The notes below the pieces were generated by a model. The model was given only the letters and a program-made list of their open reading frames with translations, searched no databases and was not told where the DNA came from. A stretch of 29,187 nucleotides of DNA from assembly GCA_002421995.1 (NCBI GenBank), contig DISP01000110.1, positions 1 to 29,187 of the forward strand, written 5' to 3'. Below, piece by piece: positions 1-7,389 of this stretch. Positions within the stretch are counted from its first letter, which is position 1. The number at the start of each line of letters is the position of its first letter. Origin of the DNA: Bacteroidales bacterium UBA6207 (GTDB lineage Bacteria; Bacteroidota; Bacteroidia; Bacteroidales; F082). The translations under genes and the position numbers were made by a program.

Positions 1-447
1 ATGCTTGGCTATGGCGACCACCAGATTGTGGAGCACGAACTCGACACCAATTATTTTGCCATTGCCGGACTGAGTGCTGTCTTTCTGATGCAGCACACCA
101 ATGCTTTCAAGTCGGGGCCCGGCTTGGATGCCAACTTTTGGTGGGGCATGACAGCTCATCCTGATGGGACACCGGGTCCGGTGGGATGGGAAAATATCAG
201 CCTTGGCGCCATCTGGCAAATGGAATTTGCGCTGGCACGCTTATCACTCACGGGTGGAATCGGCAATTACCTGATTCATAAAAACTATGGCAATTACACC
301 CAGTTTTACCAAAGGCTTGGGGTGAGGTATCACTTCTCTGATCATATCTCGGCAGGCGTCAATGTGCGTGCCATCAATTTCATGCTGGCAGAATTTCTGG
401 AGTTTCATCTTGGTTATAGATTTGTGAAACAAAAAAGTGATGCGTGA
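1..447 (+). CDS. PagL-like / acyloxyacyl hydrolase-like outer-membrane barrel protein, 5'-partial
   Basis: The frame is open from base 1 to a TGA at 445-447. No signal peptide is present, so the visible 148 residues are probably the C-terminal part of a longer gene and the ATG at base 1 is likely internal. The C-terminal pattern, YQRLGVRYHF at 103-112 followed by a segment ending EFHLGYRF, is typical of Bacteroidota acyloxyacyl hydrolase (PagL, lipid A 3-O-deacylase-like) barrels, whose strands alternate aromatic and small residues and which end on an aromatic residue. Members of the family act in the outer membrane on lipid A. In relatives a catalytic His follows the second-last strand; here the equivalent stretch (NVRAINFMLAEF, 121-132) has no His, so activity is doubtful. 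The last codons and the stop lie in a GTGATGC heptamer tract. The family call is by pattern memory and moderately sure; function is inference. Confidence 0.55.
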   Translation: MLGYGDHQIVEHELDTNYFAIAGLSAVFLMQHTNAFKSGPGLDANFWWGMTAHPDGTPGPVGWENISLGAIWQMEFALARLSLTGGIGNYLIHKNYGNYTQFYQRLGVRYHFSDHISAGVNVRAINFMLAEFLEFHLGYRFVKQKSDA

Positions 448-490
448 TGCGTGATGGGTTGTGGTTGCCTAAATAGCGTTGACCGTTTTT
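437..490. repeat. GTGATGN heptamer tract (3 units) plus 33-bp conserved tail, copy 1
   Basis: Three head-to-tail heptamers, GTGATGC GTGATGC GTGATGG, occupy 437-457 and are followed by a tail at 458-490. The same tail recurs with one substitution at 1025-1056, again directly after heptamers. The tract encodes the last residues and TGA stop of the upstream reading frame, so the repeat has entered or grown over the gene's 3' end. Confidence 0.8.
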
Positions 491-536
491 GAGCGAGATT
501 AGAACAGGACTGCATAAAGACGCTAAAGCATAGAAC

Positions 537-609
537 TTCCGACCCCGGAGGGGTCGCATGTTTATAGAAAATAAATCGTTGATGGTTTTCCGACCCCGGA
601 GGGGTCGCA
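537..609. repeat. Two copies of a GC-rich hairpin repeat (CGACCCC-GGA-GGGGTCG)
   Basis: A 22-nt sequence occurs at 537-558 and again, identical, at 588-609, a 51-nt period. Each copy is a perfect 7-bp stem (CGACCCC / GGGGTCG) with a 3-nt GGA loop, flanked by TTC and CA. The intervening 29 nt are AT-rich and unlike the rest. I recall similar CGACCCC/GGGGTCG repeats between genes in Bacteroidota, but cannot check this here. Confidence 0.8.
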
Positions 610-663
610 CAGCTGAAAAACATTTCCTATCTATCCTGATTATCAGCATCTTTCTTTTTTCTC

Positions 664-687
664 GTACTTTCTCTTGATAGAAAGTAC
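664..687. repeat. Perfect 9-bp hairpin, GTACTTTCT type
   Basis: GTACTTTCT (664-672) and AGAAAGTAC (679-687) form a perfect 9-bp stem around a 6-nt loop. The geometry and the GTACTTT core match a second hairpin at 1365-1388, so these look like members of one dispersed element. No T-run follows and no gene ends just upstream, so a simple terminator is unlikely. Confidence 0.65.
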
Positions 688-961
688 CAAAGATCAAGGG
701 ATGAACAACGGGAATCTCCCCGCCCTCGTCAAACACCGGAAATCTATGCAAGATCCTGTAAAGCACAATGCTTCACCATCTTGCTTCGGCTGGGTGTGGC
801 AGAGCAATCATTCTTCGGTTAGGATTTGAGATGCATTGTACTTTACAAACAGCGCCGCTTTGAGGGCGACACTGCCTTGCAAGATTTTCAGCTATTTGCC
901 GATTCACCCCGGGTGCACGCTCCCCGTTCATCCCACGGCCTGCGCTCCCAACCCGGTGCGG

Positions 962-1056
962 GTGATGCGTGATGGGTGATGGGTGATGAGTGAAGAGTGA
1001 TGAGTGAAGAGTGATGAGTGAAGAGTTGTGGTTGCCTGAATAGCGTTGACCGTTTT
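962..1056. repeat. Expanded heptamer VNTR (9 units) plus conserved tail, copy 2
   Basis: Nine heptamers run from 962 to 1024: GTGATGC, GTGATGG twice, then a 14-nt unit GTGATGAGTGAAGA repeated three times exactly (983-996, 997-1010, 1011-1024). The tail at 1025-1056 matches 458-489 except for one base. Perfect identity of the 14-mers suggests recent expansion by slippage. Confidence 0.85.
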
Positions 1057-1364
1057 CTTCAAACCATCAGATAAGCAAAGCCAAGAGCAAAAAGCAATAA
1101 GCGTCCTCAGGAGCTAAATTGAAAGATTTCTTCATTCCTGAGTAACCTTCCTGTACTTCCAATCTCCACCGGGCCGGGTGCGTGAGCCTCGCACTCCCGA
1201 AAGCTTTCGGGGGGCGGGCAGCGCCGAGGTGAATGAAAAAACAGCAGAAAATCAGCGAAGCTGGCCTCAGCAAGAGGCCATCTCGCCCCCTCAAGGGCGA
1301 CGGTTCGCAGGATTTTCGCTGTTTTTCAGGGAGGGGAGGCGCATCGTTCGCGCAGGGCCTTTTG

Positions 1365-1388
1365 GTACTTTTGGGCTGACAAAAGTAC
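1365..1388. repeat. Perfect 9-bp hairpin, GTACTTTTG type
   Basis: GTACTTTTG (1365-1373) pairs perfectly with CAAAAGTAC (1380-1388) around a 6-nt loop, the same design as the hairpin at 664-687. It closes the GC-rich part of the island; just beyond it the base composition falls to AT-rich. Confidence 0.65.
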
Positions 1389-1667
1389 AGGACAACAAAG
1401 TGACGAGTGACCTTTTTAGGGGTGACGAGTGACTTTCAGTGCATTTTTCGCAAATTGGGTTTCATCAAAACGAAAGCTCAATTAGCTTGCGATTTGATTT
1501 CAATCAACGAATCTCAGAGATTCAAATGCCTTTGATTCTTTTCTTTTCGGCGAATACAATGAGAACCTGGAGCGCAAGCGTCTGATGGTATTGAGGAGAT
1601 TTAGCCTTGTGAAGTGCTCCAAATTACCTGAATTTGTATAACCTGAAAAATTATTTTGCTTTTTTAT

Positions 1668-1698
1668 TTGCTTTTCAAAGCTGATGCAATTACCTTTG
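1668..1698 (+). promoter_or_regulatory. Candidate Bacteroidota sigma-70-type promoter for the lipoprotein gene at 1864
   Basis: TTG at 1668-1670 is separated by 20 nt from TACCTTTG at 1691-1698, a full match to the TAnnTTTG -7 box. It predicts a start near 1705 and a leader of about 160 nt. The leader begins with an AT-rich inverted repeat (ATTGTTT / AAACAAT around 1709-1730). It is a pattern match only. Confidence 0.4.
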
Positions 1699-1863
1699 TA
1701 TTCAATTAATTGTTTTGTAATTAAACAATTGGTTTTAAACCACTTTTGAGAAATTAAACTTCTATTTTATTGATTGAGCTACCGTGGTTATTGGCTTTGT
1801 TGAGTTTTTAATTGTAAGATTTATGCAGACAAGGAAACGAAAAACAAATCTAAAATTGGTTAA

Positions 1864-2820
1864 ATGAAAAAAGTCGTTGCACTTTCGCGAATTATTTTCT
1901 TCGCTCTTGTTCTGCTTTGCATACCAGGATGTGAGAAAGAAACACCACCTACTCCAATAACTCCTCCTGTAAAGGAGTTGAGTTTATCGCTTCGCGCAAC
2001 CCCTGAAACATTAGAACCAGACGGGGGGGTATCAATCATTGAGATCATTGCTGTTGCCGATTCGACAGTTTCTGATCTGCCTGGAGCCACATTAATCTTG
2101 GGCTCTTTTACTAAGCAAGTGGAAACACCTGTTTTGAGCAAAACCACTACTTTTAACTTCAGATCTTATTTGAATGGAGAAGTTCTGCATCGGTATGTTT
2201 CGGTGTATGTAACTCAATTACCAACACCGACAATTTCCCTGTCATCATCGGTGAATACACTTCCAATTGGAGGAGGTGAAGTGATAATAACAATTACATC
2301 TACTCAAACAGACACTGTCGTTTCATTATTTGACGGAAAGATTCTTCCTCCAAACTGTGTTGATACGCACGTTATAGATACCACGACTAGTTTCATCTAC
2401 GAAGCTCATGGTCCTGGTGGAATGAAAAGCAAAAGCATAACTATCTTTGTGAAAGAACCACCACCACCTTTGACCACAGCCGAACTTTTATGCTTGGCGC
2501 CATGGCGAAGGTCTCAATTAGAATTTAAGTATCCTGGTGATGAAAATTGGTACGAAGCAGTTATTGATGAATGTCTTTTAGATGATATTATTACATTTTA
2601 TATTGACAATACATCGCTTAATAACTTTGGTGAAATAAAGTGTAATGAAAATATGCCTGATTTTGCCTATGGCCCGTGGATTTTAGATGGTGATAGCCTT
2701 TGTCTTGGTGATCCGCGTGGTCTGTGGTTTGAGATTACTCATATTTCTACTGATACCATCGTGTGGGTATATTGCTTTGGAGACGGAGGCTGTACACGAG
2801 AAACACATGTTCATCCATAA
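1864..2820 (+). CDS. Lipoprotein with two Ig-like repeats and a lipocalin-like C-terminal domain
   Basis: This 318-residue protein starts MKKVVALSRI, has a hydrophobic stretch and a lipobox ending IPGC with the lipid-modified Cys at 23, so it should be anchored in a membrane, probably the outer one. After a Pro/Thr-rich linker (27-36) two domains of about 80 residues follow (roughly 38-112 and 117-198). Each begins with a SLS-type strand and a glycine-rich turn (PDGGV, PIGGGE) and ends in a strand of the KSITIFV type, which suggests tandem Ig/BACON-like folds. The C-terminal part (205-318: LLCLAPWRRSQLEF, then a DDIITFY segment and repeated DTIVW-like strands) resembles the lipocalin-like domains of Bacteroidota lipoproteins. 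Ligand unknown. It has its own predicted promoter and terminator, and is more AT-rich than the minus-strand genes downstream. The lipoprotein call is sure; the domain names are tentative. Confidence 0.8.
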   Translation: MKKVVALSRIIFFALVLLCIPGCEKETPPTPITPPVKELSLSLRATPETLEPDGGVSIIEIIAVADSTVSDLPGATLILGSFTKQVETPVLSKTTTFNFRSYLNGEVLHRYVSVYVTQLPTPTISLSSSVNTLPIGGGEVIITITSTQTDTVVSLFDGKILPPNCVDTHVIDTTTSFIYEAHGPGGMKSKSITIFVKEPPPPLTTAELLCLAPWRRSQLEFKYPGDENWYEAVIDECLLDDIITFYIDNTSLNNFGEIKCNENMPDFAYGPWILDGDSLCLGDPRGLWFEITHISTDTIVWVYCFGDGGCTRETHVHP

Positions 2821-2851
2821 AATTTATTTTGTTTTAACAACAAATAGAAAA

Positions 2852-2879
2852 GCCACTTCTTTTTTGGAGTGGTCTTTTT
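2852..2879 (+). terminator. Rho-independent terminator after the lipoprotein gene
   Basis: GCCACT (2852-2857) pairs with AGTGGT (2868-2873; one G-U pair), and a T-run follows at 2875-2879, 32 bases after the stop codon. The stem is short but placement and polarity fit. Confidence 0.6.
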
Positions 2880-3043
2880 GTGCTAATAATATCCATTTTT
2901 GTTTACTTTGAGTTTTGGAGAAAGGTACAGAAAATTATCATAAAACCAATTAACCCAAAATAATTGAATTGATTGCAGTATGGAATAGTGAGGATTTACC
3001 GGAATGGCCGTAAACTTTGAACAGGTTAAATGGAAGATTGGTA

Positions 3044-5692
3044 TCAATATAACTGATAGCAAATCAGATTTCTGGCGCTTCCCGTGATGAGAAAAATATC
3101 GCCGCCTTCGTCAAAACTCACCGGCCGAAGGGGGGTGTCGCCCGCCAGTCCGGAAGCAGTGAGCATACGTCCATGCTTGTCAATCAGGTAAACCTCACGG
3201 GCAATTTCGTCGGTCACACAAAGCATGCGCTGATTGCCGGGCAGCTTCACGAAATAGGGTGAGCTGCTGATTTCGTTGCTGAAAGTGTATTCAAAAAGCA
3301 GTTTTTTGAAGCGATCCAGGATCACCAGCTTTTCCTTATCGAGAAAAATAAAATCATCGGAGCGGTTTTGTGAGAAATCATCGTACAAGAAATAATGCTC
3401 ACCCGACCATTCGCCAAAATCTGTTGTACTTGTGTTTCCAGAACCACTGATATACAACAACTTGCCGGATTTATCAGTTGTGATAAGCACACCTTTGGAA
3501 TTGGTTCGGTTGAGTGAAACAACAGCATTGGGTGCTTTTTCTGCCATTCCTTTGAGCGTGATACGTTGTTTGCCGCTTTTGTCGGTGATGCGTAAACTAC
3601 CCGATGCATCTTCTATAACCACATAGCTGAGCTTGCCCGCGCCTACTTGGGCCACGGGTTTGGTGATGATATCCTGTGCTTTTGGGAAATTCCATCCCTT
3701 GGTTTCATTGCCGCTAAGGTTAAAACTGTACGTTATTTTATCCGAGCAACTTACAAGAATCTGATAATCGTCAGCTTCCGATCTGGAAACACTCAGCGGA
3801 TTGGTGGCCTGGGCTTTTAACCGTATCGGGAAGCCGGGCGCATCTTTTCCTTTGGTATCAACAAGGTGGATGTGGGCCGAGGTGTTGAAAAGCATATAGG
3901 GTTGTCGTGTTTTCGACCGCAAGATGGTCGTCACAGGACTTACGACAGGGCTTTGTAACTGTTTCTTCCATAATATGTTACCCTCGCGACTGATCAGGTA
4001 CATCTGGTTTCGGCTGTCGAAAGCTGCCAGCATTGCCGGCTCGTCTTTGCCCGACTCGATAAGCGAAACAGCACCGGCCACATCGGCATCCAGTGCTGTT
4101 TGCCAAGCCACGGAGCCCTGTTCGGCAACACCGGGCTGAAAATCGGCAACGATATTGGTATAGAGAAACGGAGGAGAGGCTGTCAGCTGCAGCGCTACAG
4201 CATTGAAAGTGGTCAATGCCTGCCTGTTTCGGTTTATGTGGTAGCCTAACTCCGGGCCGGTAAAGCTATTGATCAGATCCAAACCTTCGCGCAGATTGCC
4301 ATAGACCAAAATGTTGGAGAGCGGACTCAAATGGTTTGAAAAGGTTTTAAAACGCTCGGTGTTGCCAATTCCTCTTCCTTTTTGATGGAGTGCAACAACT
4401 TGCTCTACCATTGTCACATTGTTGGCTGCGAACAGTTTATCACCCTCAATTTGATAGTGCATGTGGTCAATGGCTGCAAATGCGTCCCCAAAAAGCAGGG
4501 GAAGCAAATTCGCTAAAAGTGGTCCATTCATGGCCCGCACCTGCGTTCCGGCTAAGGCCTGGCTCATGTTTGCGAGATTTTCTGCCACCGTGGCTGCATC
4601 TTCCAGCGCAATCAGTGCAAAAGCTTTTGTTGCTTTGTCGCCCTGGCGGTATCCCACAACAGCTTCGTTACCGGTTCCGGCACGCAACCTATGCTCAATA
4701 TCTATCCCGGCATGGGCTGATAAAGCCTGAATTTTAGCCGAATCAGTTATTGATGCAAAGAAACTGCTGAGTTCTTTCATGCTGAAATGAACAAACAGGC
4801 GCGTATCATAAGGAATCAATGAAAAAAGCCCGGCTGTATCAGCTTCATGGGTCATCAGTGACTGCATAAATGATGCTTCATCAGGGCTTAGAAATCCGTT
4901 CAGCATCAATTGGTCAGCTTTCAGGCTGAGATCGAAAGCAGCCCAGCTGCCAGCCGCCTTTCCGAGTGCAGTTGCATTTTCGAGGTATGTCTCTGCTGCA
5001 TTCTCCTGAAAAAGCTTGGCTGCCCGCGAAAAATTCAGAAAGAGAAAGGCATTGGATTGTTTGCCGGTGGTGGCTTTCACGCGGGCAAACCCGGCATCGT
5101 TCAGCAAGCCTTCTTTTTTATCAAGCTGCGACAACGTTGTTTCAAAGGCCTGCCGGTTGTAGCTTAACACAAGTAAACCGCCTGTTATACAATAGTTTAG
5201 TTGTTTTGTCTTTTGTTTATCAACGATGGTAGCTGTTTTATAACCGGCAAACTTGCGCTCTACCACTGCGAGCCGATTGCCGAAAACCGATGTTGCTGCA
5301 TACGACAACTGATACATTTTCAGCTGATTTGCTACCGTTAGTACATACACAAATCCAAAACCATCTGCTGTTTCGAGCAGCAGGGCAAGCGAAGGTGCAA
5401 GACCCAGGGATGATGAAAAAGCGGAATTTTCGAAGGAGGCAAGACTGTCAAGCGACTGCATCTCCTGCTTCGCACGCTGGTAAAAATCCATTGTCTCCAA
5501 TGCGGAGGCGTAATTGGTTTGTTGGGATAACTGCTTTAAAAACTGTCCGGTAGCAGGGATGTCGAGCACCATGGCGGCATGTTCCGGAACGGCATCATAC
5601 GGATTGCGCACCGTGGTATATGCTTTGAACCAGAAAAACGCCGCGGCGACAAGTACAATAAAAAGTACCAATATTAAAACCAACTTTTTCAT
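3044..5692 (-). CDS. DUF3352-like membrane-anchored protein with C-terminal beta-propeller-like repeats
   Basis: I start this at the ATG at 5692, because MKKLVLILVLFIVLVAAAFF is a clean N-terminal membrane anchor; a frame extension to 5728 adds twelve residues of no merit. It gives 882 residues. The N-terminal half (to about residue 520) resembles the DUF3352 family: VPEHAAMVLDIP early on, then long alternating segments about FSMKELSSFF, YGNLREGLDL and similar. The C-terminal 340 residues carry repeated strands with a lattice of the WKKQLQSPVVSPV and GWNFPKAQDIITKPVA type, as in PQQ-like or WD-type propellers that compare stored values. It probably faces the periplasm and is tethered by the N-terminal helix. 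Its biochemical role is unknown. It lies about 100 bases after rnhB and has its own candidate -7 box. Confidence 0.7.
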   Translation of the reverse strand: MKKLVLILVLFIVLVAAAFFWFKAYTTVRNPYDAVPEHAAMVLDIPATGQFLKQLSQQTNYASALETMDFYQRAKQEMQSLDSLASFENSAFSSSLGLAPSLALLLETADGFGFVYVLTVANQLKMYQLSYAATSVFGNRLAVVERKFAGYKTATIVDKQKTKQLNYCITGGLLVLSYNRQAFETTLSQLDKKEGLLNDAGFARVKATTGKQSNAFLFLNFSRAAKLFQENAAETYLENATALGKAAGSWAAFDLSLKADQLMLNGFLSPDEASFMQSLMTHEADTAGLFSLIPYDTRLFVHFSMKELSSFFASITDSAKIQALSAHAGIDIEHRLRAGTGNEAVVGYRQGDKATKAFALIALEDAATVAENLANMSQALAGTQVRAMNGPLLANLLPLLFGDAFAAIDHMHYQIEGDKLFAANNVTMVEQVVALHQKGRGIGNTERFKTFSNHLSPLSNILVYGNLREGLDLINSFTGPELGYHINRNRQALTTFNAVALQLTASPPFLYTNIVADFQPGVAEQGSVAWQTALDADVAGAVSLIESGKDEPAMLAAFDSRNQMYLISREGNILWKKQLQSPVVSPVTTILRSKTRQPYMLFNTSAHIHLVDTKGKDAPGFPIRLKAQATNPLSVSRSEADDYQILVSCSDKITYSFNLSGNETKGWNFPKAQDIITKPVAQVGAGKLSYVVIEDASGSLRITDKSGKQRITLKGMAEKAPNAVVSLNRTNSKGVLITTDKSGKLLYISGSGNTSTTDFGEWSGEHYFLYDDFSQNRSDDFIFLDKEKLVILDRFKKLLFEYTFSNEISSSPYFVKLPGNQRMLCVTDEIAREVYLIDKHGRMLTASGLAGDTPLRPVSFDEGGDIFLITGSARNLICYQLY

Positions 5693-5742
5693 ACACTCAT
5701 TTTCCGGAAGAACGGTAGAACGATCCAAACCGTTTCAACCTT

Positions 5743-5750
5743 CAAAAATA
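5743..5750 (-). promoter_or_regulatory. Candidate -7 box (TATTTTTG) upstream of the DUF3352-like gene
   Basis: On the minus strand TATTTTTG matches TAnnTTTG exactly and would start RNA near 5739, about 47 nt before the ATG at 5692. No TTG sits at the expected -33 distance, so the evidence is half a promoter. Confidence 0.35.
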
Positions 5751-5796
5751 GACAATTATGAGATGATTTGGTAAGAAGCTTTTAGGGCAGCAAAAT

Positions 5797-6402
5797 TTAT
5801 ACGAAATCAATGTCAAGCTGTATTCCCATGTTGAAGCTGCGGCGATGGTGTGGGCAGATGCCAATATGCGCAATGCTTGATTTGTGTTTTTTGGTTGGAT
5901 AGCCTTTGTTTTGCACCCAATCGTATTCGGGGAAGTCATGATGAAGCTGTTCCATCAAATGGTCTCTTTCTGTTTTGGCTAACACCGATGCAGCTGCGAT
6001 AGAACGATATTTGCCATCGCCTCCAATGATGCACTGATGTGCTATCTGCGGATATTTGTTGAATCGGTTGCCATCAACAAGCAAGAGCGATGGCTTTGTA
6101 TTCAACTGATCTACAGCGCGGTGCATTGCAAGAAATGAGGCATTCAGTATGTTGATGCGATCAATTTCCTCCACCGAAGCCATGCCGATTGCCCATGCTA
6201 AAGCATTTTCCATTACCCAAGCGCGCAGGAGCAGCCGATGCTTGTGTGAAAGTTTTTTTGAATCATTCAGCAAGGGATGATCAGCATCTGCGGGCAAAAT
6301 AACAGCTGCAGCAACCACCGGCCCTGCCAGGCAACCACGGCCTGCCTCATCAAGTCCGGCTTCAGTGATGGCATCCTTATAACAAGCTTTGAGCTGACTC
6401 AT
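5797..6402 (-). CDS. rnhB: Ribonuclease HII
   Basis: Removes ribonucleotides misincorporated in DNA and cuts the RNA of RNA-DNA hybrids, in the cytoplasm. The 201-residue protein has the family signature GLDEAGRGCLAGPV (16-29), with the metal-binding acidic pair D18-E19, a further Asp in LLLVDGN (D110), and the AAASVLAKTERD segment (136-147) carrying the fourth acidic residue D147. The late motif GYPTKKH (167-173) is also typical. Length is normal. Its ATG overlaps the stop of the DUF6427-like gene by four bases (6399-6402), so it is probably translationally coupled. Identification is firm. Confidence 0.96.
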   Translation of the reverse strand: MSQLKACYKDAITEAGLDEAGRGCLAGPVVAAAVILPADADHPLLNDSKKLSHKHRLLLRAWVMENALAWAIGMASVEEIDRINILNASFLAMHRAVDQLNTKPSLLLVDGNRFNKYPQIAHQCIIGGDGKYRSIAAASVLAKTERDHLMEQLHHDFPEYDWVQNKGYPTKKHKSSIAHIGICPHHRRSFNMGIQLDIDFV

Positions 6403-7385
6403 CGGAAAAAAACCAGAAAGTGATTGATTAACGAAGCCAGAATCAACGCGAACAGGAAGATTTGTGCCCTGACAAATTTCTTTATAAAGGTGTAGCTGAA
6501 CGACATAAACACCGCCGCAGGAACAAGCAGGACCAGCTGTTGCATATTGCTTTCCCCTTTAAAGAACAACAATGGCAGCGACGAAAATATCAAGGCATTC
6601 ATTATCGCTTTGCGCTTTCTGATCGAGATATTGTTGTCAACAATACTTGAATAGGAGATGTTGTAGGCTTTTAGGATAATGAGTAAAAGCAGGCCGAGAA
6701 TGACCATTTCGGGTATTGTGGGAAGCGCCGGAAATTGCAGGAAAGTGTTGAGGTGCTGATAGAATGCCTTCGATTGGGCAATCAATTCGTTTTTCATGAA
6801 ATACCATGTGGCTAAAAAGAGGTAGGGTGTAAACAAACCTACAACAGGGATCAGCCAGCTGCGCAAATTGGTAATTCGCATGATGAACAATGCCAGATAC
6901 AACCATACAATGAGGCTCATCAGTGGAAACCACAACATTGATGCTGCTGAAACGAGAAAAGCCACATTGAAAATATCGAGCTCGTTGTCGTTGCTTTCGT
7001 ACATTCTGAACAAAAATGCCGTAGCCAGCAAAATGAGGGGAAGGGCCAGCAGCAGGGGGTAAAGCATTGTTTGTGCCGGAAAAAGACTCATCAACACCAC
7101 AAATACAAATGTTGCCATGGATGATACCCTTCCAATCAACTGATATTGAGATAGAATCGAATTGATGAGAAAGGCTGTGAACAACATCAGCAAAAATGCC
7201 AAAACCACCGAGATGAGCGCCGAAAAGCCAAAAAGCGGATACAAAACTGCATAGAGCGGGTTCATCCCGTCGGGCGTAACAGCCGGCTGTGGGCGCATGA
7301 ATGCCGGCAACCACATGGCGATGGCAAGCAATACGATAAGCACATACTGCGAAACGAAACTCGAGCGAAAATACCTTATCAGCAT
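6399..7385 (-). CDS. Polytopic membrane protein, DUF6427-like
   Basis: A 328-residue, very hydrophobic protein with roughly nine to ten predicted membrane segments (first at about 14-30, then 50-75, 88-105, 107-125, 142-168 and on to the C-terminus). The N-terminal MLIRYFRSSF, followed at once by a helix, and the position between purD and rnhB resemble the DUF6427 family of Bacteroidota. I recall that family beside purD in other members of the phylum but cannot verify it here. No catalytic motif is seen and the function is unknown. It starts four bases after the purD stop and overlaps rnhB by four, so it belongs to that transcription unit. Confidence 0.65.
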   Translation of the reverse strand: MLIRYFRSSFVSQYVLIVLLAIAMWLPAFMRPQPAVTPDGMNPLYAVLYPLFGFSALISVVLAFLLMLFTAFLINSILSQYQLIGRVSSMATFVFVVLMSLFPAQTMLYPLLLALPLILLATAFLFRMYESNDNELDIFNVAFLVSAASMLWFPLMSLIVWLYLALFIMRITNLRSWLIPVVGLFTPYLFLATWYFMKNELIAQSKAFYQHLNTFLQFPALPTIPEMVILGLLLLIILKAYNISYSSIVDNNISIRKRKAIMNALIFSSLPLLFFKGESNMQQLVLLVPAAVFMSFSYTFIKKFVRAQIFLFALILASLINHFLVFFR

Positions 7386-7389
7386 CTTG

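Larger units (their letters stand above)
448..1863. other. Gene-poor repeat island, no convincing CDS
   Basis: No reading frame here has a recognisable protein behind it. The stretch holds heptamer tracts (437-457, 962-1024, and GTGACGAGTGAC at 1400-1411 and 1422-1433), the two CGACCCC hairpins, two GTACTTT hairpins, and a 14-nt inverted repeat with one mismatch (758-771 against 833-846, GTAAAGYACAATGC). Two degenerate copies of a segment with AGGGCGAC followed by GATTTTC lie near 863-890 and 1294-1320. From about 1440 to 1863 the DNA turns AT-rich and carries a promoter candidate for the lipoprotein gene at 1864. It is best read as accumulated dispersed repeats, perhaps with decayed mobile DNA. 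Confidence 0.6.

Noticed and set aside
380..766. 128-residue minus-strand frame spanning the CGACCCC repeats
   Set aside because: The protein repeats RPLRGRK because of the DNA repeat; it overlaps the end of the PagL-like gene and has no protein-like features.
1178..1432. 84-residue plus-strand frame in the repeat island
   Set aside because: It runs through the repeat and the GTACTTTTG hairpin, has no start context, and its sequence is low-complexity charged and Gly/Pro-rich, as expected of translated repeats.
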